From Glutamicibacter uratoxydans (GTDB lineage: Bacteria; Actinomycetota; Actinomycetes; Actinomycetales; Micrococcaceae), in assembly GCF_006539925.1 (NCBI RefSeq), contig NZ_BJNY01000007.1, positions 62,001 to 126,000 of the forward strand: a DNA stretch of 64,000 nt. Reading direction: 5' to 3'. The notes below the pieces were generated by a model, which made no database searches, had not been told where the DNA came from, and saw only the letters and a program-made list of their open reading frames with translations. This document shows, one piece after another, positions 7,844 to 16,187 of this stretch (positions within the stretch are counted from its first letter, which is position 1; the number at the start of each line of letters is the position of its first letter). The position numbers and the translations under genes were made by a program.

Positions 7844-8977
7844 CTACCTTCCCAATTCGCGGGCCGAGACGGCCGGGTCTTCAAGCTGTTCCAGAGCTGG
7901 GGTCCTGCCCTTGGCGATCAGCCTTTTCACTGCCTTGGCCATCAGTCCGCCGTCGATCATGGAGGCGGCAACAAGGTTTCCGCCGCCGTCCAGGCCGAAG
8001 ACGACCTGAATCTTGCCGCGCCGGTTGTAGCGCTTGACCACCGACTCGACGGCGGAGAAATCTCCCACGCTTTCAACATGGGCTTCGTGGCGGTCGGACC
8101 AGAACCATGGCACTGTATGGTCCGGGGCCTCGGTGCCGAGGATTGTGGCGGCGGCAATCGCCGCATCTTCCATGGCGGCTTCCCAGTGCACCGCACGGCG
8201 CGCTCCTGCCACGCGGGCCGCGTCGCCGATGGCAAGGATCTGCGTGTGCCCCAGGCAGCGCTGCTGCGCATCGACCAGGATTCCGTCATCCACCTGCAGC
8301 CCCGCCGATTCGGCGAGCGCAGTCTCGGGATCCACGCCGATCGCGGCGACGATGATCTCCGCCTCGAAGCGCTTGCCAGAGACCATCGCGTGGTTCGGTC
8401 CGAGTTCGGTCACCGCTCCGGTCAGCGTGGTGATGCCATGCACCGCATGCTCTGCATGCAGCTGCTGGGCCAGGTCCTCGCCCATGATGGCCGACAGTGG
8501 CGCGTTGGAGCTGGAGACCAGGGTGACCTGGGCGCCGAGCATCTTGGCGGTGGAAGCGAATTCAGCGCCCACCAGGCCTGCGCCGATGATCAGCACGCGC
8601 TGGCCGAACATCCCGGTGTCAAGTTCTTGAGACAGCGCCGCGGCATCCGCGGCGGTGTGCAGGGTGCGGGCGTACTGCGCTCCGGGCACCTGCAGGCGGC
8701 GCGGGGTGGTGCCGGTGGCGAGCACGATGTAGTCCTCATCGCTTTCCAGCGCAGGCAGTTCGCTGATCTCTTCCTGGATCAGGTTGATGCGGTGCTCCTG
8801 GTACCAGGAGATCGGCGCGAAGGGCTCGACCTGCAGCGACTTGCTCAGCGGCGGCCTGTCATAGGGCAGGCCCTGGGCGTCGGAAATCGTGATGGCGCCG
8901 GCGTAGCCGCCGCGCACCAGTTCCCTGGCCAGGGTGTGTCCGGCGACCCCTGCCCCGATGATGTGTACGGACGGCAT
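7844..8977 (-). CDS. FAD-dependent ferredoxin reductase
   Basis: A 377-residue flavoprotein of the pyridine nucleotide-disulfide oxidoreductase fold. Such reductases pass electrons from NAD(P)H to a ferredoxin. Seen: N-terminal FAD motif IIGAGVAGHTLA (residues about 6-17), LPYDRPPLSK typical of ferredoxin reductases, TGTTPRRLQVPG, the NAD(P)H Rossmann motif LIIGAGLVGAEFAS, and ILAIGDAARV, the second FAD-contacting motif. Its start immediately follows the stop of the Rieske ferredoxin gene (TAG then ATG at 8978/8977), so the two are translationally linked partners. No oxygenase component is in the window, so the electron acceptor is unknown. Confidence 0.88.
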   Translation of the reverse strand: MPSVHIIGAGVAGHTLARELVRGGYAGAITISDAQGLPYDRPPLSKSLQVEPFAPISWYQEHRINLIQEEISELPALESDEDYIVLATGTTPRRLQVPGAQYARTLHTAADAAALSQELDTGMFGQRVLIIGAGLVGAEFASTAKMLGAQVTLVSSSNAPLSAIMGEDLAQQLHAEHAVHGITTLTGAVTELGPNHAMVSGKRFEAEIIVAAIGVDPETALAESAGLQVDDGILVDAQQRCLGHTQILAIGDAARVAGARRAVHWEAAMEDAAIAAATILGTEAPDHTVPWFWSDRHEAHVESVGDFSAVESVVKRYNRRGKIQVVFGLDGGGNLVAASMIDGGLMAKAVKRLIAKGRTPALEQLEDPAVSARELGR

Positions 8978-9295
8978 CTAGATGTCGAGTTCCAGGTTGC
9001 CGTCCACCACGTCGACCTTGTAGGTGCGCGCATCAACGGTGGCAGGCAGGCACAGGGCCTTGCCGGTGCGCAGGTCAAAGCTTGCGGCATGCATGGGGCA
9101 TTCGATTTCGCAGCCTTCCACCCAGCCTTCGGACAGCGATGCCACCTCGTGAGTGCATTCGTCGGCCAGCGCATAGAAGTTGCCGTCTTCGGCGTGGAAT
9201 ACGGCGATGTCTTCAGCGGCTCCGCTGTCTTTCGCCTCTACCAGCAGTCCTTCACCTTCTGGCAGCTGGTCTGCGGGACCGACCCGGTAGCTCAC
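8978..9295 (-). CDS. Rieske [2Fe-2S] ferredoxin
   Basis: A 105-residue soluble Rieske ferredoxin, the small electron carrier of bacterial oxygenase systems. Ligands are C47/H49 (ECTHEVASL) and C66/H69 (ECPMHAASF), the canonical CxH...CxxH set. The GTG start at 9295 has AAAGGAG 5-6 bases upstream. The gene directly abuts the ferredoxin reductase (7844-8977), with MFS and DedA-like genes behind. NirD-like small subunits share the fold, but nirB is absent and the reductase neighbour favours an oxygenase-type ferredoxin. Confidence 0.88.
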   Translation of the reverse strand: MSYRVGPADQLPEGEGLLVEAKDSGAAEDIAVFHAEDGNFYALADECTHEVASLSEGWVEGCEIECPMHAASFDLRTGKALCLPATVDARTYKVDVVDGNLELDI

Positions 9296-9369
9296 GATAA
9301 CTCCTTTGATGCGCGAATACTTCTGAAACTATTCTGTCACCTATTTATCGGTTGCACCTAGCTGATAGG

Positions 9370-10284
9370 TCACGCTTGGCGGATCATTTGGCGCAGCGGG
9401 TGGCCTGCTGACAGCTGGTCCATCAGCTCGATCCCCTCCAGCCCCTGCCCCAGCGGCTCGACGAGAACCGCGCCGGGCGCGAGCCGCTCAAGCGCCGCGG
9501 CGAAAGCTAGGCGCATCGGCTGGGAGCCCAGCACTCCCCCGATGCCTGCCACCCGCGCATCGCCTGTTCCCAGCAGGCGGCAGCGACGCAGGGCCGTGGC
9601 GGCGCTGTGCGCCAGCTCTTGCGCCGCTTCATCGATGATCCGTGAGCTGGCGGCATCCTGCCCTGCCAGCTGCGCCGCGTGCCTGGCAAAGGAGGCGACC
9701 ACGGCGATCTTCTGCGGGTCTGCCTGCAGCCGGATATATGCCTGCTCCAGGTCATCCCAGTGCTGGCGGACGATCGGGGTCAGCGCGGTGGGCTCGCCGC
9801 GGCCGTCGTGCTCGCGCATCACCGCCTGCAGCACCCGCGCGCCGATCCAATAGCCGCTGCCCGCATCGCCCATGATGCTGCCCCAGCCATCCACCCGGGC
9901 AAGGGCCGAGTCCCCGACTCCCAGCACCACCACGCCGGTGCCGGCGGCGACCACCACCCCGGTCTTTTCCCCCAGCGCGCCGAGGTAGCTGGACACCGAG
10001 TCATGGGCCAGGAAGATCCGCTGGCTTTCGCCAAGGTCCAGCAGCGACTTGAGCGCGGCGGGATCTTCTTCCGTCTTGGTCAGCCCGGTGGTGCCGATGC
10101 AGAAGCTGTCGAAGTCCTGCCCGAAGTGCCGCTTGGCCGCGGCAATGGCGCTAGCCAGCTGCGGCAGCACCGGCTGGTCGGTGAGCACGCCGGGCAGCAC
10201 CAAGGTCCGTGACCGGTCCCTGTCCGCCCTGATCCGGATTTCGCTCTGGCCGCCGTCGATTGCAAGCACCGAACGCTGCTCCAT
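9370..10284 (-). CDS. BadF/BadG-type ATPase, probable N-acetylglucosamine-like kinase
   Basis: A 304-residue ASKHA-fold kinase. The start at 10284 places the first phosphate-binding motif at the N-terminus (LAIDGGQSEIRI, D10-S14), which is normal for the family; an upstream extension to 10404 is low-complexity and lacks family residues. Other family signatures are HDSVSSYLGAL (catalytic Asp segment), VVVAAGTGVVVLG (phosphate 2), GWGSIMGDAGSGYWIG and AGIGGVLGSQP (adenosine). The GDAGSGYWIG motif matches eukaryotic-type GlcNAc kinases. It could phosphorylate N-acetylglucosamine or a related sugar. It stands 74 bases upstream of the Rieske operon on the same strand and might be its first gene. 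Confidence 0.75.
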   Translation of the reverse strand: MEQRSVLAIDGGQSEIRIRADRDRSRTLVLPGVLTDQPVLPQLASAIAAAKRHFGQDFDSFCIGTTGLTKTEEDPAALKSLLDLGESQRIFLAHDSVSSYLGALGEKTGVVVAAGTGVVVLGVGDSALARVDGWGSIMGDAGSGYWIGARVLQAVMREHDGRGEPTALTPIVRQHWDDLEQAYIRLQADPQKIAVVASFARHAAQLAGQDAASSRIIDEAAQELAHSAATALRRCRLLGTGDARVAGIGGVLGSQPMRLAFAAALERLAPGAVLVEPLGQGLEGIELMDQLSAGHPLRQMIRQA

Positions 10285-10610
10285 CAGATCCAGTTTCCCC
10301 GCTGCTTTTGCCCTTTGACCTTGCCCACCGCACGTCCTTTCTGCCACGGGCACTGCGTAGGCGCCAAATTTTTTCCCAGTTTTTTCGGCAAGTTTCACAC
10401 CCACAAGCGTGAAATTGTCATTAAGTATCCCAGATCACAAGCTATTTGACGGAATACCAAAGCGTCGCCGCACGCAGCGCATCCTGACTTGCGTTAATTA
10501 AGTTTTGCAATTTCTATTGCAATATCCGATAGCGGGCCTTACATTTTTCTGTATACCAAAATATGTGTCGGGGGTCTCTTTCCGACAACAGCTACCCAGG
10601 GATTGACGCC
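10285..10610. promoter_or_regulatory. Divergent intergenic region with inverted repeat at 10505-10522
   Basis: About 326 bases between the divergent kinase and DUF3100 genes with no credible gene. It holds a perfect 7-4-7 inverted repeat TTGCAAT-TTCT-ATTGCAA (10505-10522). It also holds two ATACCAAA words (10453-10460 and 10553-10560) resembling half-sites of GntR-type operators. Their function is inferred only. Confidence 0.4.
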
Positions 10611-12014
10611 ATGGCTCAAGATTCAACAGCATCCACCGCGGCACCTGCCGAACGTGACATCAACCGGGCGAAGTCCCAGCTCTTCTCCCCTAATGCTTGG
10701 CAGTGGGGATCGATGATCCTCCTATCCACCGGCATCTGCGCCGTAGCAATTTTGCTCGGCACCCATAAGATCCCGCTGGGCAACGCCGCCATAGTCCTGA
10801 TGCCAGTGCTGTGGGCTGTGCTGATGGGCGCGGTGATCGGAGTCCAGAAGATCAAGCCGATCTCCGGGCAGAACCGTGCGGTGTCCTCCGTACTGCTCGA
10901 CGTGAGCATCGTGCTCTTCTTGGCCGCCTTGGGCGTCAGCGTCGGACCGGCCCTGTCCGAGCTGACCAACATCGGTCCGGCGATCATTCTGCAGGAAGTC
11001 GGGCACATCTTCGGCACCGTGATTTTGGCACTCCCTGTCGGCGTGGCATTGGGCATGGGTAAGATGGCCATCGGCTCCACGTGGGCTATCGACCGCGAGT
11101 CATACCTTGCCTACGCACTGCAGCGCTTCGGCGTGAAGTCACCGATCTACCGCGGCGTCTTCTCCGTATGGCTGCTGGGCAGCGTCTTCGGAGCGGTCTT
11201 CATCTCCCTGCTTGCAGGCCTCATGGGAGGACTGGGCATCTTCGACGCCCGCGCCCTGGCCCTGGGCCTCGGTCTGGGCTCCGGCTCGATGATGCTCGGC
11301 GGCGTCGCCGCCCTGTCGGTGATCTACCCGGATCAGGCAGGCGAAATCATGGCCCTGGCCGCGCTGTCGAACCTGGTGACCAACCTCGTAGGCTTCTACG
11401 CCGGCGTCTTCCTCTCCCTGCCGCTCTCGCAACGCCTGTACAAGTTCTGGTCCCGCCTCTTCCGCCGCAATGACGACGGCCTCAAGCTGGCCGCCGACGG
11501 CTCCATCAAGCCAAGCAAGTCAAGCAAGAAGGCCGTCAAAACGCTGAACGTCGACGGCGTGAGCGTCGACCCTGCGGTACGCATGAAGCCTTCGGCGTGG
11601 ATCATCGCCTTTGCCGCAAGCCTTGTCGCAGGCTTCTTCCTCAACGCGCTGGGCACCAAACATGCAGGATCCAATGAGATCTACGGCGTGCTCATCCTCG
11701 GTGCGCTGACCGCCATTGCCTTCCTGATTTCCAAGCTGATCCCTTCGGTTCCACCCAGCGTATGGGTTCTGGCCCTTGGCACGCTGGTCTCCGCACCCTT
11801 CATGCCGACGGCTCCGCTGGTGACCACGCTGACCGAACACCTTGATGCATTGTTCGTCGGCTTGGGCTCCATCGCCCTGCTGGGGCTGAATCTGGGACGC
11901 GACGTCAATGCGCTGAAGTCATTGAACTGGAAGATCGTCGTCGTTGCGATGATTACCTTCACCGCCAGCTTCGCAGGCGCAGTCATCTTGGCCCAGTTCG
12001 TCATCCACGTCTAA
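10611..12014 (+). CDS. DUF3100-family multipass membrane protein
   Basis: A 467-residue integral membrane protein with at least ten hydrophobic helices. The start at 10611 follows AGGGA at 8 bases; an upstream codon at 10563 is less likely. The central segments (AIILQEVGHIFGTVILALPV, ALGLGLGSGSMMLGGVAALS, AGEIMALAALSNLVTNLVGF) and the long hydrophilic linker of about 50 residues before the last helices match my memory of DUF3100 proteins. These resemble keto-acid or sugar-acid permeases and often accompany amidohydrolases. Here it is monocistronic with a strong terminator. A transport role is likely; the substrate is unknown. Confidence 0.65.
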   Translation: MAQDSTASTAAPAERDINRAKSQLFSPNAWQWGSMILLSTGICAVAILLGTHKIPLGNAAIVLMPVLWAVLMGAVIGVQKIKPISGQNRAVSSVLLDVSIVLFLAALGVSVGPALSELTNIGPAIILQEVGHIFGTVILALPVGVALGMGKMAIGSTWAIDRESYLAYALQRFGVKSPIYRGVFSVWLLGSVFGAVFISLLAGLMGGLGIFDARALALGLGLGSGSMMLGGVAALSVIYPDQAGEIMALAALSNLVTNLVGFYAGVFLSLPLSQRLYKFWSRLFRRNDDGLKLAADGSIKPSKSSKKAVKTLNVDGVSVDPAVRMKPSAWIIAFAASLVAGFFLNALGTKHAGSNEIYGVLILGALTAIAFLISKLIPSVPPSVWVLALGTLVSAPFMPTAPLVTTLTEHLDALFVGLGSIALLGLNLGRDVNALKSLNWKIVVVAMITFTASFAGAVILAQFVIHV

Positions 12015-12040
12015 ATAAACACGCACAAGCTTTCCCACCG

Positions 12041-12088
12041 ACAGCCGTCTCGAATCAGCACTGCGCTAATTCGAGGCGGCTGTTTTCA
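12041..12088 (+). terminator. Intrinsic terminator after DUF3100 gene
   Basis: A 15-bp stem with one T-G pair (12041-12055 with 12069-12083), 13-base loop, followed by TTTT. Confidence 0.75.
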
Positions 12089-12137
12089 CATTTCCGGATT
12101 AGTCTGAAATGCCGTTGAATGAACGTGCACAATAGCG

Positions 12138-12167
12138 TCGTTTACAACGAGGAATTCGTGATTCCTC
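12138..12167. promoter_or_regulatory. Two adjacent inverted repeats before MarR gene
   Basis: A 5-3-5 repeat TCGTT-TAC-AACGA (12138-12150) abuts a perfect 7-5-7 repeat GAGGAAT-TCGTG-ATTCCTC (12149-12167) that ends about 6 bases before the MarR start. The position fits autorepression by MarR. Confidence 0.5.
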
Positions 12168-12173
12168 ACTAGA

Positions 12174-12626
12174 ATGGAAAGCATGCAAGAAGACCAACTG
12201 ATGCAGAGCGTGGAAGAAGAATTCACCGCTTTGCTGCTGCGCGCCCGGCAGATGCTCATCCGCCGCGCCAAGATCATCCATCCCGAGCTGCAGGATCCGG
12301 GCTACCGGCTGCTGGCAGTCGTGATCCGCGATGAGGGGCAGCAGCAGTCGGTCCTTGCCGAAAAGCTGCGCTTGGACAAGGCCACGGTCTCCCGTCTGGT
12401 GCAGCATCTGGAATCGCTGAACCTGGTCTCCCGCGCCCCGGACCCCAATGACCGCCGGGCCCAGCTGGTCTCCGCCACCGCGGTGGCCCGCGAAAAGTGG
12501 CGCAGCAGCGGCGAGGCCCTGCGCCAGGGGCTGCGCGCCCACCTCAGCGAATGGGAAGCTTCCGAGCTGAAAGACTTCAGCGAGCTGCTGCACCGCCTGA
12601 ACACCAGCTTCGAGGAGATACTCTAG
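12174..12626 (+). CDS. MarR family transcriptional regulator
   Basis: A 150-residue winged-helix regulator (a second ATG at 12183 is equally plausible). The recognition helix LRLDKATVSRLVQHLESLNL and the wing DPNDRRAQLVS, with the conserved D-x-R/RR, are clear. Flanking helices for dimerisation lie at both ends. Many MarR proteins respond to phenolics or oxidants. It is convergent with the SNF2-family gene and preceded by inverted repeats suggesting autoregulation. No obvious target gene is adjacent apart from itself. Confidence 0.85.
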   Translation: MESMQEDQLMQSVEEEFTALLLRARQMLIRRAKIIHPELQDPGYRLLAVVIRDEGQQQSVLAEKLRLDKATVSRLVQHLESLNLVSRAPDPNDRRAQLVSATAVAREKWRSSGEALRQGLRAHLSEWEASELKDFSELLHRLNTSFEEIL

Positions 12627-12648
12627 CCGCGCATCCGCAGCGGCGCGG

Positions 12649-15600
12649 CTACTGCATCAGCGCCAGGAAATCATCCGCGCCCAGCACCGCCGAGGCTCCG
12701 GCCTGAGCGTCCTCGCCCAGCACGTCGTTGAACAGCGCTGTCTTCTTGGCCTGCAGGGCAAGCACCTTGGACTCGATGGTGTCCTTGGCGACCAGCCGGT
12801 ACACGTACACCGGGTTTTCCTGCCCGATGCGGTGCGCGCGGTCGATGGCCTGGGACTCGGCCGCAGGGTTCCACCATGGGTCAAGCAGGATGCAGTAGTC
12901 GGCGGTGGTCAGGTTGATGCCGAAGCCGCCGGATTTCAGAGAGATGAAGAACAGCGGGAAGTCCCCGCTGCTGAACCCGTCGATCAGCTCCTTGCGCTTG
13001 GGCCCCGACGTGCCGCCGTCAAGATAGCCGTGCTCGATCCCCAGCCCCGCCGCCACGTCCTTGGCCTTGCGCAGGAAGGACGTGAACTGGCTGAAGATCA
13101 GCACCTTGTGGCCCTCGGCCACCGCGTCGGCGATCATCTCCCGCAGCATCTCGAGCTTAGCGCTGGGCCCATTGCCCTCGTCGACCAGCGAGGGGTCCAG
13201 GGCCAGCTGGCGCAGCAGGGTCAGCGACTGCAGGATCTTGAAGCGGTTCGAGTCCACGTCCTGGACCAGGCCCAGCACCTCCTGGCGCACCCGCTGGAAG
13301 CGGCGGTCATAGGCCTTGCGGTGCGCCGGCTCCAGCTCCACCTCAAGCACCTGCTCGGTCTTGGCGGGAAGCTCCGGAACCACCTGCTCCTTGGTGCGGC
13401 GCAGCACGAAGGGGCGCAGCCGCTTCTTCAGCCGGGCCAGGCGCGCCGAATCCCCGTCGGCGATCGGCTTGTCGTAGTTCTCCTTGAAGGCCTTCAGCCC
13501 GCCCAGCAGTCCCGGGGCCGCCAAGGATACCAGCGCCCACAGCTCCAGCAGGTTGTTCTCCATCGGGGTGCCGGTGACCACCAGCTTGCAGGGCACGTCG
13601 ATCTGGCGCGCCTGCTTGTAGCCCTTGGAGGCATGGTTCTTGATCTGCTGCGCCTCGTCCAGGATCATCACGCTGAAACCCGCCTGTTCGAACTCCTCAA
13701 AGGCCAGGCGGAAGATCGTGTAGCTGGTGACCACCAGCTGCGCGTCGCCGATCTGCTCGATGATCCCGGCCCCAGCCTTCTTGGCGGTGGCGGTGACGGC
13801 CCGGGTGCGCAGCTGCGGGGCGAAGCGCGCCGCCTCGTTCACCCAGTTGCCCACCACGGAGGTCGGCGCCAGCACCAGGAACTTCTGCTCGGGGTTTTCC
13901 ACGCGCGCCTTGTCCAGGCAGGCGAGCAGCTGCACGGTTTTGCCCAGGCCCATGTCATCTGCCAGCACCCCGCCAAGGTGATGGGTGCGCAGGAAGTCCA
14001 GCCAGGACAGCCCGTGTTCCTGGTAGGGGCGTAGCGAAGCGGTGAAGGTGGCCGGAGGCTGCACCGAGGCCAGGGTTTCGCCGCTGCCCAGCTCCTTCAT
14101 GGTTTCAAGCCACTGGTTTTCCTGGGCTTCGATGATGCCTAGGCCCACCAGCTCCTGCCACCAGTCGATGCTCAGCTTGTGGATGCGCAGGCCCGTGGCG
14201 CTCACCGTGCCCAGCTCCCCCGCTTCGGTGACCAGCTGGCGCAGGGTCTTGAACTCCTCGCCGGCGATCGGGATCACCGTGTTGTCTTCGAGCACTAGGT
14301 AGTCTTCCTGCGCGGTCAGGGCCGCCAGCAGCTCGGCGAAGGGGATCTTCACCCCGTCGATCACCACGTCCACCGACAGGTCGAACCAGTCGTTGGCGCT
14401 TTCCCCGACCTGGACGTTGACCTGTGCCGGCTGCGCGTTCAGCTTGTAGTCCGGCAGCTTCGCGCCGTCGAGCACGTGCACATCCGGATGCTCTTCAAGC
14501 ATCGGCAGCGTGTAGAGCATGAAGTCGATGGATTCGCTGCTGCCCAGGCTGCGCTCCGGGTACACGCCCTGCTTGGTCACCGCGCCCAGCGGCGCCTCGC
14601 CGCCCAGCTTCGCATCGATGCTGTCGATGATTTCCTTCTCCACGCCGCGCTGGCGCGGCGTGTTCTCCGGGTAGTTCCACGTGAAACTTGAGGTCAATGC
14701 GGTCTTCTGCGCGTCCTCCCGGTGGCGCAGGGCCAGATCCAGGTAGAGCACCGGGCGCGGCGGCTTGGGGATCTTGTAGCTTGCATCGGTGCTCTGCAGC
14801 GGCGCCAGCTGGCGCATGCGCGGCAGGTACTCTTCCTCGAAGGTGCGCACTTCTGCGCCGGGGACCATCATCGCCCCGGCGCTGACGAAGTCCTTGAACT
14901 CGGGGGCCACCGGTTCGCTGAAGGCAGCCAGCGACAGCGTCTTGGCGCGCTCCAGATGAGATGAGGCGTAGGCCAGCAGCGCCGGTGGCTGCCCGACGGC
15001 AAGCACGTGTTCGGCCTCGCCGTTCGGCGCCCGCAGGATGGCCTCCGCGCTGAGGTATTCAGGGCTCTTGTGGAAGTTCACGAAGGCCTGGGCGGGCTCG
15101 CGGTCAAAGTGGATCTCGCTGCGCGAGGCAGCGTTGCCGTTCACGATCGCCACTCCCGCGTCCCGCATGGCTTCGAAGGCCTCCACCAGGTCCCGGCCTG
15201 GCAGTTCGTTGAGGTTCACCCAGTCCTGGATGTCCCAGACGTGGCCGTAGCGCTGGTGCTGCAGCCGCTCGGTGAGTATCTTCAACTCATTGACCGCGCG
15301 GCGCTGCTCCTTGGAGAAGCGGGCGTCGAACTGCAGCCCGCGCCAGGTCACCCCCGTCTGCACCCAAGGGCTGCGGCTTCCCTGCCGTGCAGGCCGCGCG
15401 CTCAGCTGCAGGAACTTCTGCCCGCGGAAGCCCTGGGAACTGGTGACCTTCAGGATCAGTCCCAGCGGCTCTTCATCGACCTCGAAGCGGTCGACGTCGT
15501 CCTGGATTTCGGGGATCAGCCGGGTCAGCGTCCGAGCCCACTGCGGCAGCTTCGGCTTGTTCCACGTTTGCACCGCCGCCGGGACGTCGGAGACCACGAA

Positions 15601-15897
15601 CCCGCCCTCTTCCAGCTGCGTTGCCTCCACCAGCAGGGCCGCCACGTCGTGGCAGGAGTAGTCGTTCGGGTGTTCTTCGCAGCGGCTGGCAAAGCGCACG
15701 CTCGAATCCACCAGGTCCAGCTGCAGGGTCACAAAGGCCTGCATCACCCACCCGGAGACCACTGTGCGGCCCACGGTGTGCTTCTTGTCTGCGATGGTGA
15801 CCTGGCCGGCGTTGGCGATCATCCAGCCCTGGTTGTATTCGGCCTCGGTCACCAGGGTTTGGGCTGCAACCGGCGTCAGCTGATATTCCATGCTCAC
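12649..15897 (-). CDS. SNF2-family ATP-dependent helicase-like protein
   Basis: A 1,082-residue SWI2/SNF2 ATPase. Motif I DDMGLGKTVQLLA lies at about residue 645, motif II LDEAQQIKNH (DEAQ form) at about 745 and GTPMENNLLELWAL after it. The C-terminal lobe has FSQFTSFLRKAKDVA, LDGGTSGPKRKELI, SLKSGGFGINLTTAD and the arginine-finger segment AIDRAHRIGQ near 1020. The N-terminal part contains a degenerate SWIM-like zinc segment (SRCEEHPNDYSCHDVAALL) in which the first CxC pair is lost. Bacterial members remodel nucleoprotein or restart RNA polymerase (RapA-like), but the true role here is unknown. GTG at 15897 or ATG at 15891 could start translation. It is monocistronic. Confidence 0.88.
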   Translation of the reverse strand: MSMEYQLTPVAAQTLVTEAEYNQGWMIANAGQVTIADKKHTVGRTVVSGWVMQAFVTLQLDLVDSSVRFASRCEEHPNDYSCHDVAALLVEATQLEEGGFVVSDVPAAVQTWNKPKLPQWARTLTRLIPEIQDDVDRFEVDEEPLGLILKVTSSQGFRGQKFLQLSARPARQGSRSPWVQTGVTWRGLQFDARFSKEQRRAVNELKILTERLQHQRYGHVWDIQDWVNLNELPGRDLVEAFEAMRDAGVAIVNGNAASRSEIHFDREPAQAFVNFHKSPEYLSAEAILRAPNGEAEHVLAVGQPPALLAYASSHLERAKTLSLAAFSEPVAPEFKDFVSAGAMMVPGAEVRTFEEEYLPRMRQLAPLQSTDASYKIPKPPRPVLYLDLALRHREDAQKTALTSSFTWNYPENTPRQRGVEKEIIDSIDAKLGGEAPLGAVTKQGVYPERSLGSSESIDFMLYTLPMLEEHPDVHVLDGAKLPDYKLNAQPAQVNVQVGESANDWFDLSVDVVIDGVKIPFAELLAALTAQEDYLVLEDNTVIPIAGEEFKTLRQLVTEAGELGTVSATGLRIHKLSIDWWQELVGLGIIEAQENQWLETMKELGSGETLASVQPPATFTASLRPYQEHGLSWLDFLRTHHLGGVLADDMGLGKTVQLLACLDKARVENPEQKFLVLAPTSVVGNWVNEAARFAPQLRTRAVTATAKKAGAGIIEQIGDAQLVVTSYTIFRLAFEEFEQAGFSVMILDEAQQIKNHASKGYKQARQIDVPCKLVVTGTPMENNLLELWALVSLAAPGLLGGLKAFKENYDKPIADGDSARLARLKKRLRPFVLRRTKEQVVPELPAKTEQVLEVELEPAHRKAYDRRFQRVRQEVLGLVQDVDSNRFKILQSLTLLRQLALDPSLVDEGNGPSAKLEMLREMIADAVAEGHKVLIFSQFTSFLRKAKDVAAGLGIEHGYLDGGTSGPKRKELIDGFSSGDFPLFFISLKSGGFGINLTTADYCILLDPWWNPAAESQAIDRAHRIGQENPVYVYRLVAKDTIESKVLALQAKKTALFNDVLGEDAQAGASAVLGADDFLALMQ

Positions 15898-16036
15898 TGT
15901 TTCGTTGATCGGCTCCGGCGCTGTGCCGCCGCAGAATTCGACCCCATTCTATCGGCGGGCCCGACGGTTAAGCTGTGACGAAACATGACACGCAGGGTTT
16001 ACTTGCCGGGCACCCAGCGGATAGAAATGAACCACT

Positions 16037-16176
16037 GAATCACGAGTTCCGATCACTTAGGCCCTGGCCGATCGGACGGCAACCCCAACGCCATTGTGCG
16101 GGGTGCCCCAGGTGAAGATTCGACGGACCTGAAAGACAGGTTCGTAAGCAATGGCGCCCCTTGCGCCAGAAAGGGG
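16037..16176 (+). promoter_or_regulatory. SAM-I/IV-like riboswitch upstream of OsmC gene
   Basis: A structured 5' leader resembling the actinobacterial SAM-I/SAM-IV class. The conserved words are in order: CACGAG (16041-16046), a P2 stem TCCGATC/GATCGGA (16048-16054 with 16070-16076), GGCAACC (16078-16084), a CCCC/GGGG P3 hairpin, then GTGCCCCAGGTGA. P1 closes with GAATC (16037-16041) against GATTC (16117-16121). CCTGG in the P2 loop can pair with CCAGG after P3, the expected pseudoknot. Downstream, CCCCTT (16157-16162) can pair with AAGGGG at 16171-16176, which is the likely ribosome site, so translation control is plausible. Class assignment is by eye. Confidence 0.75.
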
Positions 16177-16187
16177 ATCATTTCCTC

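Noticed and set aside
6563-9361. 932-codon open frame on the plus strand
   Set aside because: It lies antisense to the MFS transporter, ferredoxin reductase and Rieske genes, all with clear motifs on the minus strand. It is His/Gln/Gly-rich nonsense produced by GC-biased codons.
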